From positions 1 to 10,715 of the forward strand of contig JBJHBJ010000087.1 in the NCBI GenBank assembly GCA_050485425.1: a stretch of 10,715 bases of DNA, written 5' to 3'. The notes beneath the pieces were generated by a model. It was not told the origin of the DNA and did no database searches. It saw nothing but the letters and a program-made list of their open reading frames with translations. This DNA comes from LSCE01 sp050485425 (GTDB lineage: Bacteria; Pseudomonadota; Gammaproteobacteria; Nitrococcales; Aquisalimonadaceae). Below are positions 5,964-10,715 of this stretch, in pieces. The position numbers were made by a program, and so were the translations under genes. Position 1 is the first letter of the stretch, and the number at the start of each line of letters is the position of its first letter.

Positions 5964-6575
5964 TCACGTCGACGGAAGCATCAACTGCTCAGCGCCAAGC
6001 ATACCCAGGAATACCAGCGTCGGGATGAGCGCGGTGGCAACGGCAACACAGGCAGCGAACACGCCCCAGGGGAGCAAGCCGGCCGCCCCGTAGACCAGGG
6101 ATATGCCTCCTCCCCCGCCCACGGCTGTATTGCCCGGCGTGTTCAGCAGCGTGGCCAGGACGAACACGGCAAGCAGCGGTTTTCCTCCCGGCCGCCGGAT
6201 CCGCCTGAGGAGCCGCTCTTCCATCCGCTGCACCATGCCGGCCTGCCCCCGCAGAAAGCGGCCGGCCAGGTAGGCCAGGTTGAGCCCCAGCAGCGTGGCA
6301 ACGTAGGCGGCGATGATGCCCGGACGGCCGTAAAGCAGCATGATGAGCAGGCCGATCTCGACGGACGGGACGAATGGAACGGCCAGCAGCAGCGCGTACA
6401 ACAGACTGACGGCCAGTAGCAGCGCCAGTCCACGATCTGAACCGGCAGGAAGCTGCCCCCACCCCGCCAGCCAGGCCAAAACACCCAGCAGCGCGATAAT
6501 GAGGAACAGTCGCAAGCAGCGCCTGCAGGCGACGTTCCCTTGTCCGCCGAATCGTGTGACGGATGTGCCGGCCAT
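5964..6575 (-). CDS. polytopic inner-membrane protein, possibly VTT/TVP38-like
   Basis: 203 residues with about six or seven hydrophobic segments (roughly 22-40, 48-66, 72-105, 134-145, 155-190). Notable stretches are FVPSVEIGLLIMLLYGRPG (68-86), AYVATLLGLNLAYLAGRFL (89-107), and LLNTPGNTAVGGGGGIS (143-159). The first two recall SNARE-associated/VTT proteins (TVP38/TMEM64), and the NTPGN-GGGGG motif looks conserved-functional, but I do not recognise the family with certainty. The N-terminus has a CRRC pair (17-20). GGAGG (complement side of 6581-6585) supports ATG 6575 over an upstream ATG at 6623. It lies in the run cupin - this gene - PaiB - LysE, so it may be co-transcribed, with a 78-base gap to the cupin. 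Confidence 0.75.
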   Translation of the reverse strand: MAGTSVTRFGGQGNVACRRCLRLFLIIALLGVLAWLAGWGQLPAGSDRGLALLLAVSLLYALLLAVPFVPSVEIGLLIMLLYGRPGIIAAYVATLLGLNLAYLAGRFLRGQAGMVQRMEERLLRRIRRPGGKPLLAVFVLATLLNTPGNTAVGGGGGISLVYGAAGLLPWGVFAACVAVATALIPTLVFLGMLGAEQLMLPST

Positions 6576-6653
6576 ACCCCACCTCCCGCTCCATGATCTG
6601 CCGTGGCGGCCGGGCCGGCGCACCTTGCAACCGACCCGGCGCTGCCGGTCGCC

Positions 6654-7139
6654 CTACTGAATGCGGGGATCGTCGTCGGGGTTGACGTACTCGATCCCCC
6701 ACGGCCCGACACCGTGCAATTGCATGACGACATCGGTCTCGGCGTAGCCGAACATGGGTTCTCCGGGGGGCATGATGGCCACCCCTCCCGGAGGGAGCTT
6801 CTTCATGGCATCAGCATCAAACGCGCTACCGTGCGCGAAATGCAGCGTGCCGGAGATGACTGTCACGCGCTCGTAGGCCGGGTGGTGATGCGGCTCTATT
6901 CGATAGCCGGCTGGCAGTTTCAACCGAAACGTGAACGGCTCCTCCTGGCTCAGATCGCCCTCGATCACGGCGATCTGCGCGGGCTCCGCCATGGACGCCA
7001 CCGGCCCCCACTGCAGGGCGTCCGGGGTGATCATCAAGTGACCGTCACCGCGATAGTTGTCAGCCTGTGCGGTTGACGCGATGGCGCTGGCGGCAAGCAG
7101 TAGCGCACCGGCAGCAAGGGAATGGATCTGTCTGGTCAT
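6654..7139 (-). CDS. secreted cupin-domain protein lacking the motif-2 histidine
   Basis: 161 residues. A signal peptide is clear: MTRQIHS, hydrophobic core AAGALLLAASAIA, cleavage likely after AQA (26). One cupin domain follows. Motif 1 is perfect: G78-x5-H84-x-H86-x3-E90-x6-G97. In motif 2, PPGEPMFGY (124-132), the usual metal-binding His is Met129. The end, QLHGVGPWGIEYVNPDDDP, resembles small ChrR-like cupins from memory. It is probably periplasmic and may bind a metal with an altered site. GAGGAG just upstream supports ATG 7139; the open frame to 7253 has no such site. It lies 58 bases after methyltransferase A in the same direction, so it is likely in the same ECF-driven transcript. Confidence 0.85.
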   Translation of the reverse strand: MTRQIHSLAAGALLLAASAIASTAQADNYRGDGHLMITPDALQWGPVASMAEPAQIAVIEGDLSQEEPFTFRLKLPAGYRIEPHHHPAYERVTVISGTLHFAHGSAFDADAMKKLPPGGVAIMPPGEPMFGYAETDVVMQLHGVGPWGIEYVNPDDDPRIQ

Positions 7140-7174
7140 GATTGTCTCCTCGCATTGTTGTCCTGTCGTCCGTA

Positions 7175-7190
7175 CCTCCCGTGTGGGAGG
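7175..7190 (-). repeat. small intercistronic hairpin between methyltransferase A and the cupin
   Basis: CCTCCC (7175-7180), loop GTGT, GGGAGG (7185-7190): a perfect 6-bp stem with a tetraloop in the 58-base gap. No T tract. Possible mRNA processing or partial attenuation signal; it could also be chance. Confidence 0.35.
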
Positions 7191-7197
7191 CGGAGGT

Positions 7198-7983
7198 TCA
7201 GTCCTTGACCGCCAGCAGGGAGATACTCTTGACGCCGAAAGTCCGGCTGGCACCCTGCGCCGAGTCGGTCAGGAAGCGGTACTGATGGTTCTCGCGAATC
7301 TGCACAATGCGCAGCCCGGCGGCGGTAATGGCCTGCTGGTAGGCTTCGCGCTGCATGGCCCCACCGATACAGGCCGCCCAGAGCGTGGCGTCGCAGGTCA
7401 CAGTCTCGGGCAACTGGCTGGCCGTCACGATATCGGAAAGGGCAAGCCTGCCACCGGGCCGCAGCGCCCGCGCAGCACTTCGGAACACACGCGGCTTGTC
7501 GGCGGAAAGGTTGATCACACCGTTGCTGATCACCACATCAGCGCTGGATTCGCCCACCGGCGGCTGCTCGATGTATCCATCCCGGATCTCGACATTGTCG
7601 AAACCGGCGGTATTCGCCAGCCGGGATGCCTTCTCGCGCTGGGCCAAGGTCATGTCGATGCCGATCACGCGCCCTTCCGGCCCGGCCCTCAGCGCAGCGA
7701 CGAACGCGTCCATGCCGGAGCCACTGCCGAGATCCACCACCACATCGCCAGGTTCGATCCCGGCCAGATCCAGGTGGTAGCCGACACCCGCGAACGACTG
7801 CACCGACTCTGCCGGGATACGCTCCAGATCCGCCGGCTCGTAGCCCAGCCTCTCCGCCAGCGAGCGTCCCATTTCGAAATGGAAATCGCCCTCCGGCGTG
7901 TTGGCGACCTGGCTGTACATTTCCTTCACCTTGCTCTCCAGAGCCTGGCGATCAACCTCGTTACGCGTTGCTGTTGTATCCAT
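7198..7983 (-). CDS. ArsM-like SAM methyltransferase A, non-canonical
   Basis: 261 residues. A conserved N-terminal block (VKEMYSQVANTPEGDFHF, 19-36; LGYEPADLERIPAES, 46-60) precedes a class I Rossmann fold: motif I DLGSGSG (84-90), acidic Asp110 in IGIDMT, SNGVINLS (153-160), ALRPGGRLALSD (173-184) and LWAACIGGA (201-209). The layout matches arsenite methyltransferases, where the equivalents are GCGNP, SNCVINL and GCxxGA. Here the first two As(III)-ligand cysteines are replaced (FAGVGY, SNGVINL) and only Cys205 of the third remains. Arsenite is therefore an unlikely substrate. GGAGGA just upstream fixes ATG 7983; longer frames into 8370 are antisense to the sigma gene. It has an ECF-type promoter (8037-8063) and a paralogue at 9117. 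Confidence 0.88.
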   Translation of the reverse strand: MDTTATRNEVDRQALESKVKEMYSQVANTPEGDFHFEMGRSLAERLGYEPADLERIPAESVQSFAGVGYHLDLAGIEPGDVVVDLGSGSGMDAFVAALRAGPEGRVIGIDMTLAQREKASRLANTAGFDNVEIRDGYIEQPPVGESSADVVISNGVINLSADKPRVFRSAARALRPGGRLALSDIVTASQLPETVTCDATLWAACIGGAMQREAYQQAITAAGLRIVQIRENHQYRFLTDSAQGASRTFGVKSISLLAVKD

Positions 7984-8011
7984 GATTTCGTCCTCCGGTG
8001 GTTCATCCCGC

Positions 8012-8027
8012 CGCAACAGGCGGCAGG
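8012..8027 (-). repeat. small leader hairpin of methyltransferase A
   Basis: On the minus strand the untranslated leader between the proposed start point near 8030 and ATG 7983 contains GCCGC-CTGTT-GCGGC, a 5-bp stem with a 5-base loop (approximate coordinates). It is weak and its meaning is uncertain. Confidence 0.25.
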
Positions 8028-8036
8028 TATCGCAGG

Positions 8037-8063
8037 GACGCATGACCCCGCATAACTGTTCCC
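8037..8063 (-). promoter_or_regulatory. ECF sigma-type promoter for methyltransferase A
   Basis: On the minus strand: GGGAAC (8063-8058), exactly 17 bases, then CGTC (8040-8037). GGAAC -35 and CGTC -10 elements at 16-17 bp are the established hallmark of many ECF sigma promoters. It lies about 55 bases upstream of ATG 7983 and 70-95 bases from the divergent ECF gene, so the local sigma factor is the natural candidate for reading it (inference). No matching motif was found on the + strand ahead of the sigma gene. Confidence 0.7.
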
Positions 8064-8131
8064 GCCTCACGACAACTGATTGATTGGCTAAGCTTTTGGG
8101 TAAGCCCGGTCTCCCAAGGCGGATACCCGCA

Positions 8132-8791
8132 GTGCCCGGAAAAGCCTCGCGCCGCATCAGCAAGCAGGAACAGGCGGAACGCAAGCAGCGTTTCGAGGAC
8201 GAGGTCATGCGCCTGATGGACCGCCTGTACGGCACCGCGCTGCGACTTACCCGGAATACCGACGACGCGGAGGACGTCGTCGCGGAAACGGTGAGCAAGG
8301 CCTGGTCGCACCTGGACGACCTGGACGATCTCGACTGCCTGCCGGGCTGGCTTTTCCGCATTCTGAACAATGTCTTCGTCGGTGAGTGGCGGAAACGGCA
8401 GACACGGCAACGTCTGTGGGAGGATGCGAAGCAGGCCGGCGATCTGGACTCTCCGGAGGACTTCTCGCTGTTCCAGAAGCTTCACCAGCCTTTCCTGCTA
8501 TGGTGGGGAACGCCAGAGGACGCCTTCGTGAACGACCTGCTGCACGAAGACATCCAGCGCGCGCTGGACTCGCTGCCCGACGAGTACCGCGTCGCCATTG
8601 TGCTGATCGAGGTCCAGGGCTATACCTACAATGAGGCGGCCAACCTGCTTGACGTACCGGTGGGCACGATTCGGTCACGGCTCAGCCGGGCCCGATCGCT
8701 GCTGCAGAGGGCGTTGTGGACACAGGCATGCGCGGCCGGCCTGCGATCGGAAACGGGCGATTCCGGTCACGAAAACGGAGCTGGTACGTGA
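8132..8791 (+). CDS. ECF-type RNA polymerase sigma factor, SigR-like
   Basis: 219 residues from the GTG at 8132. Sigma region 2 is clear: RLMDRLYGTALRLTRNTDDAEDVVAETVSKAW, then DCLPGWLFRILNNVFVGEWRKR with the aromatic residues of region 2.3-2.4. Region 4 is ALDSLPDEYRVAIVLIEVQGYTYNEAANLLDVPVGTIRSRLSRAR, a typical helix-turn-helix. The linker is somewhat long and rich in Phe/Trp (SLFQKLHQPFLLWWGTPEDAF). The start is uncertain: a TTG at 8084 gives 235 residues without a Shine-Dalgarno site, while GTG 8132 has AAGGCGG 10 bases upstream; ATG 8207 would cut region 2. Its stop TGA overlaps the GTG of the anti-sigma gene (GTGA), giving translational coupling. Likely target: the GGGAAC-N17-CGTC promoter at 8037-8063. 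Confidence 0.9.
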   Translation: MPGKASRRISKQEQAERKQRFEDEVMRLMDRLYGTALRLTRNTDDAEDVVAETVSKAWSHLDDLDDLDCLPGWLFRILNNVFVGEWRKRQTRQRLWEDAKQAGDLDSPEDFSLFQKLHQPFLLWWGTPEDAFVNDLLHEDIQRALDSLPDEYRVAIVLIEVQGYTYNEAANLLDVPVGTIRSRLSRARSLLQRALWTQACAAGLRSETGDSGHENGAGT

Positions 8792-9027
8792 CAGAACGAC
8801 AACTGAGTTGCGAAGAAGTGCTCGAGCAGCTGTTCACCTACCTGGATGGCGAAATCGACGCAGCCAGCAGCGCCGACATCGACCGTCATCTGGCACGCTG
8901 CAGGGACTGCTATACGCGCGCCGAATTTGAAAAGAAACTACGACTGAAGACTGAGCAGGCGGGCGGTTCCGCCCCGGCCCCTGAGCGGCTGCGGGCACGC
9001 ATTCGGGGATTGCTGGACCGATACTGA
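8788..9027 (+). CDS. zinc-binding anti-sigma factor (ZAS), RsrA-like
   Basis: 79 residues, cytoplasmic, no membrane segment. It has the ZAS signature H-x3-C-x2-C (His34, Cys38, Cys41) and an N-terminal Cys8 in LSCEEV. The Cys8-to-His34 distance is 26, the same as C11 to H37 in RsrA of Streptomyces, whose C11, H37, C41 and C44 bind zinc and release SigR upon disulfide stress (recalled). The helix between (VLEQLFTYLDGEIDAASSADIDRHL) fits the zf-HC2 fold. The GTG start overlaps the sigma stop as GTGA, with GGAG (8777-8780) as Shine-Dalgarno. It should bind and hold the sigma factor until the zinc site is oxidised or attacked by an electrophile or metal (inference). An ATG at 8716 in the same frame lies inside the sigma gene and is not favoured. 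Confidence 0.9.
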   Translation: MTERQLSCEEVLEQLFTYLDGEIDAASSADIDRHLARCRDCYTRAEFEKKLRLKTEQAGGSAPAPERLRARIRGLLDRY

Positions 9028-9090
9028 TCGAGGAAGCCCCCAACGCATTTGCATATCCGCCCTCTTCCAGGGCCGGCAAGCTGCCCCGCA

Positions 9091-9110
9091 CCTCCTGAGA
9101 CGTCAGAGGG
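9091..9110 (+). promoter_or_regulatory. possible Shine-Dalgarno-sequestering hairpin before methyltransferase B
   Basis: CCTCCTGA (9091-9098) can pair with TCAGAGG (9103-9109) around GACG, with one bulged C. The 3' arm contains AGAGGG, the likely ribosome site of ATG 9117. This could reduce translation of gene B relative to the anti-sigma gene. Suggestive only. Confidence 0.35.
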
Positions 9111-9116
9111 CCACGT

Positions 9117-10367
9117 ATGGTTGCCATTCTCGGATACTCGCGCCGGCAGATCACACAGGCGGTGCAGCAGATGTATACCGCCGTCGCCAGCAATCCGGAA
9201 AGCGACTTCCATTTCCCTGTCGGCTCTGATGCGTGCGGCCTGCTGGGCTACCCGCGAGAGGAACTGGAGCAACTACCGGCCTCCGTGCGGGCTGCCTTCG
9301 CCGGTGTCGGCTACCCCCACCGGTGTAAAGCCGTCCGCCCCGGCGACACGGTACTGGACCTGGGCGCCGGCGCCGGGGTCGACACGCTGCTGGCGAGCGC
9401 ACAGGTGGGGGAGCAGGGCCATGTCATCGCCCTGGACCTCACCGCGGCGATGACACAACGACTCCGAAAGAGCATAGAGGAAGCGGGCTGCACCAACGTG
9501 TCCGTGGTCCAGGGCACTGCAGAAGAGCTTCCGCTGGCCAACGCCAGCGTGGACAGCGTGACCAGCAACGGGGCATTGAACCTGGTGCCGGACAAGCGCA
9601 AGGCGGTCAGGGAACTGTTCCGCGTGCTCCGACCCGGGGGGCGCGTGCAGATAGCCGACGTGGTGATCCGCCGGCCAGTCACCGTGGACTGCCATGCTGA
9701 TCCCCGGCTCTGGGTGGAATGCGTGGTTGGTGCAACGGTGGACGACGCCTTTCTGGCGCTTTTCCGCGAAGCCGGCTTCGAGGATGTCGAACTGGTCCAC
9801 AGCCATGACTACTTCGCCCACAGCCCGAGCCGGCAGACCCGGGAGGTGGCGCAGGGATTCGGCGCGCGTTCGATCGAGGTACGCATGCGCCGGAGCGAGA
9901 ACCGGCCGCCGTTGCTTGCCAGGTTCTGGCGTCGTTGGAGCCCCCGTCTGCTGTTTCTCGGTCTCTGGCGCCGCGGCTGGCTTGGCTGCGCGGCTCTGAT
10001 CGCAGCACTGCTGGCCTGCTACGGCACGCTTGCAGCGGTCGCCCTGCTCGCGATGATGGGCGTCGGCGCTGCATTGAACGAGGCGGTCTGGGCCGGGAGC
10101 ATTGCCGCACTGGCGGTGGTGACCGCCGCCGCCATCGTCGCCGGCATCCGTCGCCATGGCAGGCTGGGACCGTCGGGCCCCGCCATTCTCGGCGCCGCGC
10201 TGATCGTCTACACGATGCTGATCGACTATAGCGCTGTTGTCGAAGGGGCCGGATTCATACTACTGGCCTGGGCGGTGGTCTGGGACATCCTGGTACGCCG
10301 CCGGACGCAGCGAGAACTTCTGGGGCTCATGGGCGACGGGGTCTCTCGGGATCCGAGGGAGTCGTGA
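9117..10367 (+). CDS. ArsM-like SAM methyltransferase B fused to a MerC-like four-helix membrane domain
   Basis: 416 residues. Residues 1-258 are a paralogue of methyltransferase A: SNPESDFHF (25-33), LGYPREELEQLP (43-54), FAGVGYP (61-67), motif I DLGAGAG (81-87), Asp107 in ALDLT, TSNGALNLVPDK (149-160), RVLRPGGRVQIAD (169-181) and ECVVGA (201-206, Cys202 kept). As in A, SNGALNL replaces SNCVINL, so canonical arsenite chemistry is unlikely. Residues about 289-394 hold four hydrophobic helices (289-316, 322-344, 354-371, 375-394). The first contains LACYGTLAAVALLAMMGVGAAL, recalling the helix-1 region of mercury transporters (MerT/MerF/MerC); MerC itself has four helices. The single Cys-Tyr replaces the usual Cys-Cys. 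AGAGGG at 9105-9110 supports ATG 9117. It follows the anti-sigma gene by 89 bases and probably belongs to the sigma operon. The 3' end overlaps the convergent Kef gene by 41 bases. Confidence 0.87.
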   Translation: MVAILGYSRRQITQAVQQMYTAVASNPESDFHFPVGSDACGLLGYPREELEQLPASVRAAFAGVGYPHRCKAVRPGDTVLDLGAGAGVDTLLASAQVGEQGHVIALDLTAAMTQRLRKSIEEAGCTNVSVVQGTAEELPLANASVDSVTSNGALNLVPDKRKAVRELFRVLRPGGRVQIADVVIRRPVTVDCHADPRLWVECVVGATVDDAFLALFREAGFEDVELVHSHDYFAHSPSRQTREVAQGFGARSIEVRMRRSENRPPLLARFWRRWSPRLLFLGLWRRGWLGCAALIAALLACYGTLAAVALLAMMGVGAALNEAVWAGSIAALAVVTAAAIVAGIRRHGRLGPSGPAILGAALIVYTMLIDYSAVVEGAGFILLAWAVVWDILVRRRTQRELLGLMGDGVSRDPRES

Positions 10368-10715
10368 TCTCGGTGTCCGACTCGAACAGGCTGCGCAATT
10401 CGTCGGACGCCTCCCGCACACTCTGGATCAGCCGCGTCTCGTCGCCGAAGTGATCCATCTGCCGCTTCAGGGTCTGTTCGTCGTGAGCGCGGAAAGATGC
10501 GATGATCCTGTCAGCCTGCCGTTTCGGCACATCCAGCGCGCAAAGGACATTGCGCGTGAGTTCCAGGCTTGAGAAAAGCAGCTCCCGGATCACGGTATGG
10601 ACGCCGGCACGCATCAGCAGATGGGCATGGTGGCGGCTGCGGGCCCGCGCATAGACCTTCAGTTGCGGGAATCCCTCCCGCACCCGTTCAACCACGCGCA
10701 TCGATGCCTCGACGT
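10327..10715 (-). CDS. Kef-type K+/H+ antiporter, C-terminal part (5' end outside window)
   Basis: The frame enters from the window edge (VEASMRVVERVRE) and ends with TGA at 10327-10329. About 128 residues cover the end of the RCK/TrkA-N domain and the C-terminal tail. VREGFPQLKVYARARSRHHAHLLMRAGVHTVIRE closely resembles the KefB/KefC cytoplasmic domain, followed by the helical tail with LSSLELTRNVL-like and HDEQTLKRQ elements. KefB/C are glutathione-gated K+ efflux systems that acidify the cytoplasm against electrophiles. The membrane domain is not in the window, so KefB versus KefC versus a relative cannot be decided. The ATG at 10701 is internal. The link with a thiol-stress sigma switch next door is suggestive but may be chance. 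Confidence 0.85.
   Translation of the reverse strand, partial: VEASMRVVERVREGFPQLKVYARARSRHHAHLLMRAGVHTVIRELLFSSLELTRNVLCALDVPKRQADRIIASFRAHDEQTLKRQMDHFGDETRLIQSVREASDELRSLFESDTEITTPSDPERPRRP

Larger units (their letters stand above)
7984..8131. promoter_or_regulatory. divergent regulatory gap between methyltransferase A and the ECF sigma gene
   Basis: A 148-base gap. On the minus side it holds the GGGAAC-N17-CGTC promoter and the Shine-Dalgarno site of methyltransferase A. On the + side I see no convincing -35/-10 pair; TTGATT near 8080 with GGTAAG about 17 bases on is a very weak candidate for the sigma gene. No other repeat is seen. Confidence 0.5.

Noticed and set aside
7198..7983. Naming the two methyltransferases arsM (arsenite methyltransferase)
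   Set aside because: The fold and order of motifs fit, but two of the three As(III)-binding cysteine positions are replaced in both proteins and no arsR, arsB or arsC is nearby.
7057..8055. A 332-codon + strand open frame
   Set aside because: It is antisense to methyltransferase A, whose SAM motifs and ribosome site are unambiguous.
9273..10157. A 294-codon minus-strand open frame
   Set aside because: It is antisense to methyltransferase B and shows no recognisable domain.
1..10715. Mobile elements, CRISPR arrays, tRNA or rRNA genes
   Set aside because: No transposase or integrase frame, terminal repeats, spaced repeat array or tRNA-like sequence was seen. The 11-bp repeats at 2034-2066 have no spacers and fit an operator.

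Overview
The window is a high-GC, gene-dense stretch of bacterial chromosome with about a dozen genes, short gaps and no IS, phage, tRNA or CRISPR signals. Protein families (Kef antiporter, PaiB, LysE, MddA-like methyltransferase, ECF sigma factor with a zinc anti-sigma) and strong Shine-Dalgarno sites point to a proteobacterium, most likely a GC-rich gammaproteobacterium. The genus cannot be fixed from sequence alone.

Left part (1-3860). The 3' end of a class I SAM methyltransferase (1-344, +) runs into a strong hairpin that lies inside the last codons of a convergent gene. That gene (351-2027, -) encodes an unusual regulator: a SARP/BTAD-type DNA-binding half fused to an alpha/beta hydrolase. 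It is divergent from a two-gene + operon: an MddA/NnrU-like membrane methyltransferase (2149-2919) and a free-standing alpha/beta hydrolase (2991-3824). The divergent gap holds three head-to-tail 11-bp repeats (2034-2066), the spacing known for SARP operators, so the fused regulator probably controls this operon.

Middle part (3896-7983, all -). In transcription order: ArsM-like methyltransferase A, a secreted cupin, a polytopic membrane protein, a PaiB-type FMN-binding protein, a LysE-type exporter and a metallo-beta-lactamase-fold protein. The last gene has its own MerR/SoxR-like promoter: a 20-bp dyad inside a 19-bp spacer.

Right part (7984-10715). An ECF sigma factor (about 8132-8791) overlaps by GTGA a small zinc anti-sigma factor (8788-9027) whose Cys/His spacing equals that of the redox sensor RsrA. 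Next is a second ArsM-like methyltransferase B fused to a four-helix MerC-like membrane domain (9117-10367). Methyltransferases A and B are paralogues flanking the sigma/anti-sigma pair. Both lack cysteines used by arsenite methyltransferases, and A is preceded by an ECF-type promoter (GGGAAC-N17-CGTC). The window ends in the C-terminal part of a Kef-type K+/H+ antiporter (10327-10715, -), overlapping gene B tail to tail.

Taken together this looks like a stress or detoxification island built around SAM methyltransferases (four in 10.7 kb) under three recognisable control devices: a SARP-hydrolase fusion, an RsrA-like ECF switch and a MerR-type promoter. The most novel unit is the ECF/RsrA-like pair flanked by two non-canonical ArsM paralogues, one carrying a metal-transporter-like membrane domain. 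The chemical substrate is unknown.
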